A stretch of 64,000 nt of DNA from Amoebidium appalachense (lineage: Eukaryota > Ichthyosporea). The translations under genes and the position numbers were made by a program. The number at the start of each line of letters is the position of its first letter. Within the stretch, counting starts at the first letter, position 1. Below are positions 1-12,502 of this stretch, in pieces. The notes below the pieces were generated by a model, which saw only the letters and a list, made by a program, of their open reading frames with translations, did not search any database and was not told the DNA's origin. The stretch is from positions 5,580,001-5,644,000 of the forward strand of contig CAVNZM010000011.1 in the NCBI GenBank assembly GCA_963693365.1, read 5' to 3'.

Positions 1-675
1 CACGTCACCAGCTAACTCACAAAGGTCCTCAAAGACCCGATATTCCCTCTCAAAGAATGCACGAGCTTCTACGGGGGACATATCTAAAGTGGGAAAGGTA
101 TACTTCCATTCTCTGAGCTGGGCCCGGAAGGTACGGCGCCGGTCGGCCGTCAGGTATCGGCCGACGAGCCGGGCCGTATACTCGAGCTCGTTTTCCGGCC
201 GTGTGAAGGCCTCGAGCTCCCCGTCCACGTCGTCGGTGCTGTTCTCGTCCTCGTCGTCGGGGATGAACCGTGCGGCCAGACGTTTCTGGCCGAGTGTCCG
301 GGACACCATCTCGTCCCTCCCCTCGTCGTACTGCTGCTCGTATATACGAGCCGTCACCTGGGGGGCCTGCTCGGCCCGGTACGGGTGCTCCTCCATCAGG
401 GTGCATAAGTCGGCCATTGTTTTGTGGTCGATGCACTGTTTGATCATTAAGAACGAGGCCGCCACAGTGGGGGCCTTCTTTGTGTCTAACACTAGTGTGG
501 GTGTGTTAGCTAGGAGTGTCCTAAGCCACCTAGGTATTTCCGAGTCGTGTTTGAGTGTAAAACTGAAAGCTGTGGTCTGTCTAACGTCTAGTGTATGAAC
601 CTGTGGTACCTGTGTGTGCAGGGAGCTATCCTCCGCTGCCAATGCGTAGAACATGTCTACGTTAAACTTAGCCAT
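1..675 (-). CDS. gag: Gag N-terminal part, element A family (partial)
   Basis: Structural capsid-type Gag of an LTR retrotransposon, expected to assemble cytoplasmic particles around the element RNA. The ATG lies at 675-673 and the protein begins MAKFNVDMFYALAAED, as in the copy at 12,503. The frame stays open to the window edge (about 225 residues). An acidic stretch (DDEDENSTDDVDGE) sits near residue 140. One visible difference from the other copy is Cys to Phe near residue 75. A leader of about 150 bases with a long T tract (A tract on the coding strand) separates it from the LTR. The zinc knuckle and Pol are outside the window. Confidence 0.75.
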   Translation of the reverse strand, partial: MAKFNVDMFYALAAEDSSLHTQVPQVHTLDVRQTTAFSFTLKHDSEIPRWLRTLLANTPTLVLDTKKAPTVAASFLMIKQCIDHKTMADLCTLMEEHPYRAEQAPQVTARIYEQQYDEGRDEMVSRTLGQKRLAARFIPDDEDENSTDDVDGELEAFTRPENELEYTARLVGRYLTADRRRTFRAQLREWKYTFPTLDMSPVEARAFFEREYRVFEDLCELAGDV

Positions 676-705
676 TGTGTGGTGTTCGGGTGGTTGTGTT
701 TATTT

Positions 706-739
<34 letters not shown>

Positions 740-826
740 CTGTGTTTGAGGTGTAGCAACAGCCCAGAAGGAACTGTCACCGCGTTACCCTAGCGCGAAA
801 AACCGCACTAAAAGAAAGGTGTAGCT

Positions 827-1552
827 TGTCGTATCCTAATATATGTGTACTAGAGACGCGGCACTCTACTAAGTGTACACACACGAAAAGGAACGAACGT
901 GTACAGAAAAACGGTAAAGTTTATTAAGACCAGGCTCCGACGGGCAAACTTAGATCCGTACGGATTGAGTCTAAGGTAGTACGACTGAGGCCATCAAGGC
1001 CGTGCCCTCAAAGATCATCATCACCTGGCCCCCTACGATACCACATTCCATTAACATTCCGATCTACTTTTATCGTGCGCCTGCACGAGCTAAGTCGATC
1101 TACTCAACTAATATATTTATCCAAGTCTCACCCCTCACCCTCCCCCTAGTGGCACCGCAGAGTCTAAATCTACATTTCATACTATCCTCCCCCCCCCCTC
1201 CCTCCCCCCCTTTCCTCTACATCTACATATGTAAATACGTTTGGCAACATACACTATCTAACCTTGCCAATACTTACAAAAGGGCTTCTGCCCGAACAAT
1301 CACATTCCTAAGTCCTCCTACGATCTATCCTACACACTAATTAGAATTCTATTGGACGGCTGTCCCGGCTGACGTGGTCCAATGCCCTGCGCCGGCAGAG
1401 GCAAGATGCACGCAGCTGTACAGCTATCTTGAGGCCCCGGACTTGATCTTGATGATCTGTGGACCCGGGCCACCCCCCCCCCCCCCCCCCCCCCCCCCCC
1501 GATCTCGATCGTAGACTTAGGCTGATCTGCTGAGACGGATTAGTATATGTCA
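827..1552 (-). repeat. 5' LTR of the inverted element A family copy
   Basis: On the minus strand it starts TGACATATACTAATCC and ends GGATACGACA, the same termini as the LTR at 27,528-28,241. It contains a C28 tract at 1473-1500 (G28 on the LTR strand), where the other two LTRs carry G39 and G22. It carries the LTR's AATAAA-type signal near 928-935 in reverse orientation, slightly diverged. Confidence 0.88.
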
Positions 1553-1921
1553 GTTTGTATGTTGAGCATGCTGAAATAGACATAACTCAAATAACAGACG
1601 CACGCCTCTACGACCCAACAATCATTGCGGACCACACGGTAATTGGACAGGAACACTATGGGAAAAGAATGCCAGGAATCAACGAAGCTTTCTTGTATGC
1701 AATGCTTAACGCATCGGATAAAACACCCACGGGAAAAATTCTCTTGTCGGTTTTTGCGGCCCACATAGAAGACGGAGCGCTGTCATCTTCCAGCATTCTT
1801 TTGGATGGTCTCAAAGTGTGGTTCGTACATGCTCCTTGGCAATACCCTCATATCATGGAACTTGTGAAAAACGAGTTCCCTGATTTAGATTGTACCAACC
1901 CCATCCAGCACAAGTGCTTTC
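1553..1921 (+). pseudogene. JmjC-domain protein exon, first half (interrupted)
   Basis: This is the N-terminal half of a JmjC (cupin) Fe(II)/2-oxoglutarate dioxygenase domain of the histone lysine demethylase type. Reading from 1555, MPGINEAF is followed by KILLSVFAAHIEDG, which carries the HxE half of the iron-binding triad. GLKVWFVHAPWQYPHIMELV then matches the conserved 'pKxWy..P' strand. The frame reaches 1921 as the first base of a codon and continues without a shift at 28,247. Its left side is cut by the inverted element at 1552 and its right side by element A at 1922. The gene is therefore probably inactive in this haplotype, although the coding frame itself is unbroken apart from the insertions. 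Confidence 0.8.
1917..1921. repeat. Target-site duplication CTTTC, left (partner 28,242-28,246)
   Basis: Five bases directly before the TGACATATAC start of the element A LTR are repeated directly after its 3' LTR at 28,242-28,246. Removing the element plus one copy joins the two halves of the JmjC exon in frame. A 5-bp duplication fits Ty3/gypsy integration. Confidence 0.9.
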
Positions 1922-1972
1922 TGACATATACTAATCCGTCTCAGCAGATTAGCCTAAGTCTACGATCGAGAT

Positions 1973-2013
<41 letters not shown>

Positions 2014-2571
2014 GGCCCGGGTCCACAGATCATCAAGATCAAGTCCGGGGCCTCAAGATAGCTGTACAGCTGCGTGCATCTTGCCTCTGCCGGCGCAGGG
2101 CATTGGACCACGTCAGCCGGGACAGCCGTCCAATAGAATTCTAATTAGTGTGTAGGATAGATCGTAGGAGGACTTAGGAATGTGATTGTTCGGGCAGAAG
2201 CCCTTTTGTAAGTATTGGCAAGGTTAGATAGTGTATGTTGCCAAACGTATTTATATATGTAGATGTAGAGGAAAGGGGGGGAGGGAGGGGGGGGGGAGGA
2301 TAGTATGAAATGTAGATTTAGACTCTGCGGTGCCACGAGGGGGAGGGTGAGGGGTGAGACATGGATAAATATATTAGTTGAGTAGATCGACTTAGCTCGT
2401 GCAGGCGCACGATAAAAGTAGATCGGAATGTTTGGAATGTGGCATCGTAGAGGGCCAGGTGATGATGATCTTTGAGGGCACGGCCTTGATGGCCTCAGTC
2501 GTAACTTAGACTCATTCCGTACGGATCTAAGTTTGCCCGTCGGAGCCTGGTCTGAATAAACTTTATCGTTT
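1922..2571 (+). repeat. 5' LTR of element A, upstream part
   Basis: Starts TGACATATACTAATCC and matches the 3' LTR at 27,528 closely through the AATAAA at about 2555-2560. It is broken after CTTTATCGTTT by the inverted-repeat DNA element; the last part of the LTR resumes at 12,266. It contains a G39 tract at 1974-2012, where the 3' LTR has G22. Confidence 0.9.
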
Positions 2572-2601
2572 CATCAGCAAACTTCCCGGCGGTATTGCCA
2601 A
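2572..2601 (+). repeat. Left terminal inverted repeat of the DNA element
   Basis: CATCAGCAAACTTCCCGG, then CG, then GTATTGCCAA. It pairs with 12,236-12,265 with only the middle two bases differing. Confidence 0.88.
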
Positions 2602-3790
2602 TATTGTGAGGCTATTATCTATTGCCAATATCGTAAAAATACCAGATTAATACTGAAGTAATATCAATTATCCATTGCCAATGTATTGCGAGTAGAGATT
2701 TTCTGTGGTAGAGACGCTATAGAAGTGTAATAGAACTGTAATATTGACGTAATATCAGCAACATGTTTTGATATTATTGTCATACCATGCCGGGTCTACC
2801 ACCAATAACTATATACCGTATGAGTAATGTACTGGCAATATCTCAAAACGCGTGTACGTGTGCCTATTAACAATACAATTTCGATATTGTCAATGTATTT
2901 ATTCGGTATTATACTATTGCTTGCGGAGTATTGTCAATAAGTTATGAATATATAAAATGTAGGATAATTTTGTGTCAAATTATGGTATTGTCCAACGTGG
3001 CAAGACTATTGCCAATATATTATGAATGTATTATTCCTGACCATTTTGGGTTATTGGCAATATACCCAACACATATGTCCCATATGGCCGATACAAACAT
3101 AACGTCGCTATTGGTTATAGGGTTGTGATATGCTTATAATAGGGTCTCAATACGGTCCAAATGTATTGCCAATGTATCCGTCACAATATCAAGACTATTA
3201 TGCACCTATTATCAATAGGTAAAAGCAACCGAAAATATGGGGCGTGTATTTTATTGCCAATATATTGGTACAATATTGGGGATGAAAGAACAGGTCACTT
3301 TACCTATGTAGTTGCAATATTGTGAATGTATTGCCAACACATGTTCAACAAACATGTTCGGAGTGTAGTCCTTGTATGCGCAGTACATTGCTAATACCGT
3401 GGTATTAGGGTGGACATATACTGACATTATGTAGATCATATCCTACCCATATCACATCCATATTAGTAGGACATAAACATGATATAGCAAGAAAACTTTT
3501 ATCCTATTGCGAATATCTAAGGCACAAGTGGTATTGGCAATGTCACGAATACATCTATAATACTGTCACCAATACGGACACAGCTAAGGACACCATATAT
3601 TGGTTATAGTCTCAGTATATACTGCCAGTATGTTCGAATGCGAACAAATCATTACGTAGGAGGTACTATCAATATACTACCAGTACCTGTACGATATACA
3701 CACGTCAAATACAATACATTTGCAGTATAATATGGGTGCATTTCCGTACCAAGATTGAGAAGGGCAACGGCCATAACAAGTGGTCCTCAC
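2602..3790. repeat. Left subterminal array of TATTGGCAATA-like motifs
   Basis: AT-rich DNA with more than a dozen ATTGCCAATA or ATTGGCAATA variants in both orientations, for example near 2593, 2619, 2677, 3010, 3052, 3170, 3254, 3329 and 3533. There is no coding signal. Subterminal arrays of short motifs usually bind the transposase of large TIR elements; that role is inferred here. Confidence 0.7.
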
Positions 3791-5160
<1,370 letters not shown>

Positions 5161-5180
5161 AAAAACACACACGCACACAG

Positions 5181-5214
<34 letters not shown>

Positions 5215-5355
5215 AACACACACAGCATTCGACACCGTCCAATCTTGTTCTCACCAAGGCATCCACATGCTCGCACACAATGCAAAAACATGCACTCCAA
5301 AAACATGCACTCACACACACGCACGCACATGCACACCGGGACACACACACACACC

Positions 5356-5425
<70 letters not shown>

Positions 5426-5653
5426 ACACACACACGACGTACACAGACATGCTCACACACACAAACACACATTACACACACACACACATACAGAGAGACA
5501 CACACACATATGCACACACACGGTGCATTTCCTCCCCTCCCCTTCCCTCTCCACAGAGCACACACACACACACACGTGCACACATGCACACACACGGTGC
5601 ATCCCCCCCCCCCCCCTTCCCTCTCAACTGAGCACATACACACACACATACAT

Positions 5654-5702
<49 letters not shown>

Positions 5703-5845
5703 TGCACACATGCACGGACACGAATCCCCCCCTTGCCCTTCCCTCTCCACCGAGCACATGCACACATGCACAGACATGCACATACACACACACACACACA
5801 CCACACACGACGCACACAGACATGCACACACAGACAAACACACAA

Positions 5846-5903
<58 letters not shown>

Positions 5904-6376
5904 CACACACACGGTGCATTTCCCCCCTCCCCTTCCCTCTCCACAGAGCACACACACACACACGTGCACACATGCACACACACGGTGCATCCCCCCTCTC
6001 CCCCCCTTCCCTTTCAACTGAGCACATACACACACACAGACATACACACACACACAACATACACAGACATCCACACATCAGACACAGACACGCATACACA
6101 CACACACACACACACATGCACATATGCACACACAGACACACACACATGCACATGTACACTCACACATGCACACACGCACACACGCAAACACGCACATACA
6201 CACACACATACAGATATGCACACACACACACAGTCTCTCTCTCTTTCTCTCCCTCCCTCCCTCCCTCCCTCCCCCCTCCCTCCCTCCCTCCCAACCATCC
6301 CTCCCTCCCTCCCTCCGTCCCTCCCTCCCTCCCTCCCTCCCTCCCTCCCTCCCTCCCTCCCTCCCTCCCTCCCCTT

Positions 6377-6422
<46 letters not shown>

Positions 6423-6680
6423 ACACACATGCACATGCACATGCACATGCACATGCACATGCACACTCACATATGCACTCACACACACACGCAAACACAC
6501 ACACACACACACACACACATACAGACATGCACACTCTCTCTCTTTCTCTCTTTCTCTCCCTCCCTCCCCCCCTCCCTCCCCCCTCCCTCCCTCCCTCCCT
6601 CCCAACCCTCCCTCCCTCCCTCCCTCACACATACACACATACACACACACGTACACACGTACACACGTACACATATAACC
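5161..6680. repeat. 1.5-kb compound microsatellite, (CA)n with (CCCT)n and (CACATG)n
   Basis: Almost uninterrupted (CA)n broken by repeated spacers containing CTTCCCTCTCCACAGAGCAC (near 5540, 5940 and variants), a CCCT array at 6250-6372 and a second at 6555-6627, and a six-copy CACATG hexamer at 6427-6466. The spacers are themselves duplicated, so the block grew by copying units of about 80-400 bases. Confidence 0.88.
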
Positions 6681-7009
6681 CTCTCTTCTCTTATGTAGTA
6701 TCGTAGGAACGCTTGACAAAGGTACTACACGGGTGTTGGTTGGATGATGACAGTACATGTACCAGTGGGATAGATGCGGTTTACTCCAGGCAATGTACCA
6801 GTGTGTCGATTGATTTAGCTAATATTAGATCTATGTTTAGCTGTGTGTTATTTTTTCTCCTTTTTGTATTTAAGGCCTGGCCGGCCTCATAAAATGCTAT
6901 CTAATCTTACTCGAGATCGAGCTTTTTTGGCCTTGAAGGCCGATCTTAATAAAGTACTGTGAATGTGTCCCCTGATGAGGGACTCTAGTCGATATATCTG
7001 CAAAACGAC
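6681..7009. other. Unique spacer within the DNA element, 3'-end-like
   Basis: No open frame is supported. It holds two GGCC-rich palindromic pieces (6870-6890 and 6930-6945), an AATAAA at about 6947-6952 and a perfect GTCCC/GGGAC hairpin around CTGATGA at about 6968-6985. This looks like the 3' end of a transcript or retroelement, but its body is not visible. Confidence 0.35.
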
Positions 7010-7126
7010 CCTGGGCCCCCCCTGAGGATGGGCTCTGCTTATTATGCATACTCTTTATGTATGGCTTGCATTCTGCATCGTGTTATCCGTTTGTTCTTGT
7101 GTACTTCGTACTTTTTGACGCATTCA

Positions 7127-7162
<36 letters not shown>
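7010..7162 (+). repeat. Dispersed poly(C)-tailed short repeat, copy 1 (type 1)
   Basis: GGGCCCCCCCTGAGGATGGG, then CTCTGCTTATTATGCATACT, and on through GTGTACTTCGTACTTTTTGA to ATTCAAA and a C tract of about 30. The same sequence recurs near 36,121, 44,825, 49,750 and 61,960. This copy lacks the 5' stem region seen in the longer copies. Confidence 0.85.
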
Positions 7163-7164
7163 TT

Positions 7165-7213
<49 letters not shown>

Positions 7214-7424
7214 AAAACAAACAAAAAAGAAAGAAAAAAAGAGCGAGAGAATCCTTGTTTCTCGTATGTTACCAGCACGTAAGCAAGTATTTTATTCATT
7301 CACAATACATTGTTAGGTATGTGTAGTATATTATGGTGTTATTATTTTTTGGTTTACAATATGGTGTCCACATTCCCAATATATCGTTATTGTCGACCAA
7401 CTACTATGGTAGTGTAATGCTATG

Positions 7425-8765
7425 ATGACAATTTGTGCATGCGTTACTTATAAGCATCGGGTTTTTTCACTAACTACCCACAGAGTAGCTTCTAGCACGA
7501 TAAATTCACCACAAATTATAAGGGGAGATGGTGAATGTGCCCTTGGAGTACGAGGGCCACACGAAAAAAACACAACGTTGTAGCTCGAATAGAACCCCCC
7601 TTGTAGCATAGTATATGTACATGTGTTACTTACACATTATTGGTTTTTTCAATAACTACCCACAGAACAGCTTCTAGCACGAGACATTTACCACACAGTT
7701 TATGGGGGGGATGGTGAATGTGCCCCTGGAGTACGAGGGTCACACGAAAAAAACACAACGTTGTAGCTCGAATAGAACCCCCCTTGTAGCATAATATTTG
7801 TACATGTGTTACTTACACATTATTGGTTTTTTCAATAACTACCCACAGAACAGCCTCTCGCACGAGAAATTTACCACAAAGTTTATGGGGGGGATAGTGA
7901 ATGTGCCCCTGGAGTACGAGGGTCACACGAAAAAAACACAACGTTGTAGCTCGAATAGAACCCCCCTTGTAGCATAATATATGTATATGTGTTACCTAGA
8001 CATTATTGGTTTTTTCAATAACTACCCACAGAACAGCTTCTAGCACGAGACATTTACCACACAGTTTATGGGGGGGATGGTGAATGTGCCCCTGGAGTAC
8101 GAGGGTCACACAAAAAAAACACAACATTGTAGCTCGAATAGAACCCCCTTGTAGCATAGTATATGTTCATGTGTTACCTAGACATTATTGGTTTTTCAAT
8201 AACTACCCACAGAACAGCTTCTAGCACGAGACATTTACCACAAAGTTTATGGGGGGGATGGTGAATGTACCCCTGGAGTACAAGGGTCACACGAAAAAAA
8301 CACAACGTTGTAGCTCGTATAGAACCCCCCTTGTAGCATAGTATATGTACATACGTTACCTAGACATTATTGGTTTTTCAATAACTACCCACAGAACAGC
8401 CTCTAGCACGAGAGATTTGCCACAAAGTTTATGGGGGGGATGGTGAATGTGCCCCTGGAGTACGAGGGTCACACAAAAAAAACACAACATTGTAGCTCGA
8501 ATAGAACCCCCCTTGTAGCATAGCATATGTACATGTGTTACCTAGACATTATTCGTTTTTTCAATAACTACCCACAGAACAGCTTCTAGCACGAGAACTT
8601 TACCACAAAGTTTATGGGGGGGATGGTGAATGTGCCCCTGGAGTACGAGGGTCACACGAAAAAAACACAACGTTGTAGCTCGTATAGAACCCCCTTTGTA
8701 GCATAGTATATGTACATAGTATGTTACCTAGACATTATTGGTTTTTTCAATAACTACCCACATGC
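7425..8765. repeat. 183-bp tandem satellite, about 7.4 copies
   Basis: The anchor TTGTAGCATA recurs at 7601, 7784, 7967, 8149, 8331, 8513 and 8696, giving a period of 182-183 bp. Each unit contains ATTGGTTTTTTCAATAACTA, GGGGGGGATGGTGAATGTGC and TACGAGGGTCACACGAAAAA. Copies differ by a few per cent. There is no coding frame. It lies wholly inside the DNA element. The stretch from 7163 to 7424 before it, after a short (CA)n, is AT-rich and featureless. Confidence 0.92.
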
Positions 8766-8869
8766 GGCATGTGTTACTTTCACGTTATTGGTTTCCTAGC
8801 ACGGGATATTCAGCACACAGTTGGGGATGTGGGGGCAGTGTACACCTCAATATTGGTAAGGTGGTGGGT

Positions 8870-8872
8870 GGG

Positions 8873-8924
<52 letters not shown>

Positions 8925-9039
8925 CCACACAACCGAAACTGTCGGTGTTACAAGTGGTTCGGTCTTAGGAAGTTAGAACGGTGATTTTTTAATTAATAGC
9001 GGGAAACAATATTATCCCCATTGCATATGGGGGGAACGA

Positions 9040-9075
<36 letters not shown>

Positions 9076-9401
9076 TCACAACGAATTCTATCGACTGTGC
9101 ATAATTAATGTATATTGCACATGTAGCCTGAAAGATTAAAGTGAATGTGTGTATGTATATGTGCGAGTATATTTGTGTATGCAATACATGTACAATGTAT
9201 TCGTCTTTGTAGGTGGGTGGGTGGGGTGGGTGGGGGGGGGGGGGGGGGGGGGGGGGGGGGTGCGCGGGGGGGAAGAGGGAGGGGGGAGGGGGCATCATGA
9301 TCAGGGATAACAGGGTGTGTGCGTGTGTGCGCTTGTGTGTGCATGTGCTGTGTGTGTTGTGTAGGTGTGCGCCTGTGTGTGTGCGTGCCTGTGTGTGCGC
9401 G

Positions 9402-9437
<36 letters not shown>

Positions 9438-9463
9438 GTGCATGTGTGAGTGTGTGTGCGTGC

Positions 9464-9513
<50 letters not shown>

Positions 9514-9520
9514 TTTCAAA
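8870..9520. repeat. Poly(G) tracts and (TG)n block
   Basis: G tracts at about 8876-8922, 9041-9073 and 9231-9260 are followed by an imperfect (TG)n/(GC)n array from 9315 to 9513. No gene is supported. Confidence 0.85.
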
Positions 9521-9829
9521 GAAGTCGAAAGCGCCAGTGACACCCATGTTGAAAAAAAAGACAAGCAAGCACGCTAAGAAGGACAGCAAGAAGTAACAGA
9601 AACCCTTTCATGCCGAAAAAAATGGTCAAGAACAAAGAAGTGGAGGACACGTAACTATAGTCTGATAGTTGTGACTAAGGGCACTAAGGGTAGCGCTAAG
9701 GGCACCCAGGCTGATGCACGCGCGCGCGCGAGCCGAAATCTATTTTTATCTTTTTCCTAATCAGGCGCGGCGAATAGTGATTGGCTAAATCCCAATCCGG
9801 TTTGCAATTTTTTCTCCATTTAAGCCTGT

Positions 9830-9990
9830 ACGCACGTTGTTTTCTCCATTTCTCTTCCCCCTTCCCGCAGGTCCGCAGGTCCTTTCCCGCAGGTCGCCTG
9901 GTCGCAAGTCCCTTCCCGCAGGTCGCCTGGTCGCAGTTCCCTTCCCGCAGCGCCTGGTCACAGATCCCCTCCGCAGATCGCGCAGCCACC
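9830..9990 (+). repeat. Short tandem repeat TTCCCGCAGGTCGCCTGGTC
   Basis: Three to four imperfect 23-32-bp units of TTCCCGCAGGTCGCCTGGTC between 9858 and 9965. The flanks (9520-9830 and 9990-10,400) are mixed sequence with a short (TG)n at 10,125-10,170 and no gene I can support. Confidence 0.6.
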
Positions 9991-10401
9991 GCGCTGATTG
10001 TTTTGGACCATGCTGCATGCTGCAGCTTCTTCTTGAAGGTTAGTTTTGTGTTGCCTGCTTTTGTGCATATGGCGTTTGTCTGTCTGGTCTGTGTCCGTCC
10101 TGTGATTATGTCTGTGTCTGTGTCTGTGTGTGTGTGTGTGTATGTGTGTGTGTGTGCGTGCGTGCGTGTGCGTGTCTGCTGGCTGCAGATGCACGTTGCC
10201 TTTCACGTTCATGAACCAGCGACTGTGGGCACTACTTTGCTGTTAGCACTATAGCTATCGTCCCCTCCACCGATCGTTCAAGCTATTTTCTGCTTCTCTA
10301 GACTTCATAAGTTCTGGTCCGGGTTTCCGTCCTTACTATGTTTGAGGTTGGTTCTGTCGACTCTTTTTTTGCCACTCTCAGTCAGCCCCCTCAGTCCCCC
10401 C

Positions 10402-10567
10402 TTGGGCCCTCCCTGAGGATGGGCTCTGCTTATGACGCATACTGTGCGCATGGCTGATGTTGCACACTTGAATGTTTGCCTTTGCATGTGTCCTGCACCA
10501 TGCTTCTCATCGTGTATGCGTACTTCGTACTGTGTTCCGCATTCAAACCCCCCCCCCCCCCCCCCCC
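10402..10567 (+). repeat. Dispersed poly(C)-tailed short repeat, copy 2 (type 2)
   Basis: GGGCCCTCCCTGAGGATGGG, followed by CTCTGCTTATGACGCATACT, and ending GTGTTCCGCATTCAAA plus poly(C). It is nearly identical to the copies at 37,045-37,187 and 37,496-37,650. Confidence 0.85.
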
Positions 10568-10683
10568 TCCCCCCAACTTCTCGCAAGTAGGATGAGCTAA
10601 TTCTTAGCTCGAGTTCCTTTACAGGTTTTGGCAAGGTTGGCCCATGAAGTCATCAGCAGCTATAAGGCTACGTTATCATCTAG

Positions 10684-11180
10684 AGGTGGGTACCGGCTCT
10701 TTGTCCTATGGCTGCTGTTGTTTCCGTTTTTCGTTTCATAGGTGGGTACCGGCTCTTTGTCCTGTTAAGGTAAATAAAGTATGGAGGCAAGACCCTGTGG
10801 GTCTGGGGCTCTTTGTCCTATGGCAGCTGTTGTTTCCGTGTTTCGTTTCTGTGTTGCTCTTATAGCACATGAATGATCATGTGCATGTTTAGCACCCATA
10901 GGTGGGTACCGGCTCTTTGTCCTGTTAAGGTAAATAAAGTATGGAGGCAAGACCCTGTGGGTCTGGGGCTCTTTGTCCTATGGCTGCTGTTGTTTCCGTG
11001 TTTCGTTTCTGTGTTGCTCTTATAGCACATGAATGATCATGTGCATGTTTAGCACCCATAGGTGGGTACCGGCTCTTTGTCCTGTTAAGGTAAATAAAGT
11101 ATGGAGGCAAGACCCTGTGGGTCTGGGGCTCTTTGTCCTATGGCTGCTGTTGTTTCCGTGTTTCGTTTCTGTGTTGCTCT
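10684..11180 (+). repeat. 160-bp tandem repeat carrying AATAAA
   Basis: GGTGGGTACCGGCTCTTTGT begins units at 10,741, 10,901 and 11,061 (period 160) with a partial unit from 10,684. Each unit carries GGTAAATAAAGTATGGAGGC, so a polyadenylation-type hexamer is repeated three times. The first and last units differ by truncation. Confidence 0.9.
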
Positions 11181-11269
11181 TGGGGTGGTATATTAGTTGT
11201 GTTGTTTACATGTGTGCTCGATGCCACTATCCAACCGAAGTTAATAAAGTGACCATACGGAACACGTAT

Positions 11270-12235
11270 GGATGTCGACATGTGCAATACATTGGCAATT
11301 CATTGATAATGATCATGGGGCTGTGCTTACCGTACCGTGTGCATATTGCCAATATATTGAGCATGTGATTGAGGTATCAATAAAGCTATTATTAATACAT
11401 TGGCAATGTTCGTCATATGTATTATTCTTAGATATAAGACGTTACTCCGATATGCCTTTCATATTATAAGCGCACTTATACTGTACTTTGCCAATAACAT
11501 GCATTCGTTCCCATTATCAATTTATTGGCAATGTATTTGGATAATATAGTGTGATATTTATAATATATATGTAATGCATTATCAACACTTATATCTTTAT
11601 GGTGGTGGTATCATTCGTATGTTGGCAATATATGCTTGATATGGAACATACTTACATATTTCTTATTTGTAATGTGTTGGGAGTGTATTAATCATACCTC
11701 TGTTTATGTCATCAATATACTCACGATATATAAGCAACCTATCGGCGATACCGCATTTATATATTGATTATAGTTGGATCATATGTTGGCAATACATTGT
11801 TTATATGTTTCTTGATATTTAAATCTTTGTATTTCTATGAATTACATATTGGCAATACATTAATAATGCGTTCATAGTGCAACTACAATGCGAAAATACA
11901 GTATTATCCATATCATTATCTGTATTTTTGATATTACTATAGTATTTGGTTGTTATTGTAATATCGCCCGGGTATAATTGATATTGGCAATACGTCTATA
12001 ATGCTAGCGCAATAGTAATGCAATGGCAATGTAATGGCACTCTAATGTATTGGCGATATTGATGTAACATATACTGGATAATATATTCATATCAGCGGGA
12101 TATCGACAATAGAGGGTATTGGTACTGTATTACCATTGACAATACCAAAGCAATATTATTGCAATATGGCGTTCCTATTGGCGGCAAGGGGTTCTATTGC
12201 CAATATCGCCAATAGCGCCAATAGCAAAAAATACG
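11270..12235. repeat. Right subterminal array of TATTGGCAATA-like motifs
   Basis: AT-rich with repeated ATTGGCAATA variants (near 11,290, 11,345, 11,400, 11,529, 11,624, 11,788, 11,848, 11,983, 12,176 and a cluster CCAATATCGCCAATAGCGCC at 12,199-12,218). It mirrors the left array and carries no coding signal. Confidence 0.7.
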
Positions 12236-12265
12236 TTGGCAATACTTCCGGGAAGTTTGCTGATG
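12236..12265 (-). repeat. Right terminal inverted repeat of the DNA element
   Basis: Read on the minus strand it is CATCAGCAAACTTCCCGG, then AA, then GTATTGCCAA, matching the left end at 2572. Confidence 0.88.
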
Positions 12266-12349
12266 TTTTCCGTACACGTTCGTTCCTTTTCGTGTGTGTA
12301 CACTTAGTAGAGTGCCGCGTCTCTAGTACACATACATTAGGATACGACA
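12266..12349 (+). repeat. 5' LTR of element A, downstream part
   Basis: TTTTCCGTACACGTTCGTTC through GGATACGACA, identical in layout to the last bases of the 3' LTR (to 28,241). The element leader follows (12,350-12,502) and ends in an A tract of about 27 (12,441-12,468) just before the gag start. No clear tRNA primer site is recognisable after the LTR. Confidence 0.88.
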
Positions 12350-12438
12350 AGCTACACCTTTCTTTTAGTGCGGTTTTTCGCGCTAGGGTAACGCGGTGAC
12401 AGTTCCTTCTGGGCTGTTGCTACACCTCAAACACACAG

Positions 12439-12472
<34 letters not shown>

Positions 12473-12502
12473 AAATAAACACAACCACCCGAACACCACA
12501 CA

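Larger units (their letters stand above)
1..1552 (-). mobile_element. Element A family, second copy (inverted, cut by window edge)
   Basis: This is a chromodomain Ty3/gypsy-type LTR element on the minus strand. It is recognised because 1-826 is the reverse complement of the leader and gag of the complete copy (12,350-13,180), and 827-1552 is the reverse complement of its LTR. Only the 5' LTR, leader and the N-terminal part of gag lie in the window; the rest continues to the left. The LTR edge abuts the JmjC exon at 1553, so the five bases from 1553 (GTTTG) are the predicted target duplication, with its partner outside the window. It differs from the right-hand copy by scattered substitutions. 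Confidence 0.85.

Noticed and set aside
6966-7008. Possible hammerhead ribozyme (CTGATGA with a later CAAAAC)
   Set aside because: The CTGATGA lies in a simple GTCCC/GGGAC hairpin loop, the second core is CAAAAC in place of CGAAAC, and no stem closes the core.
7425-8765. CRISPR-like array
   Set aside because: The 183-bp units are contiguous without unique spacers, and the DNA is clearly eukaryotic.
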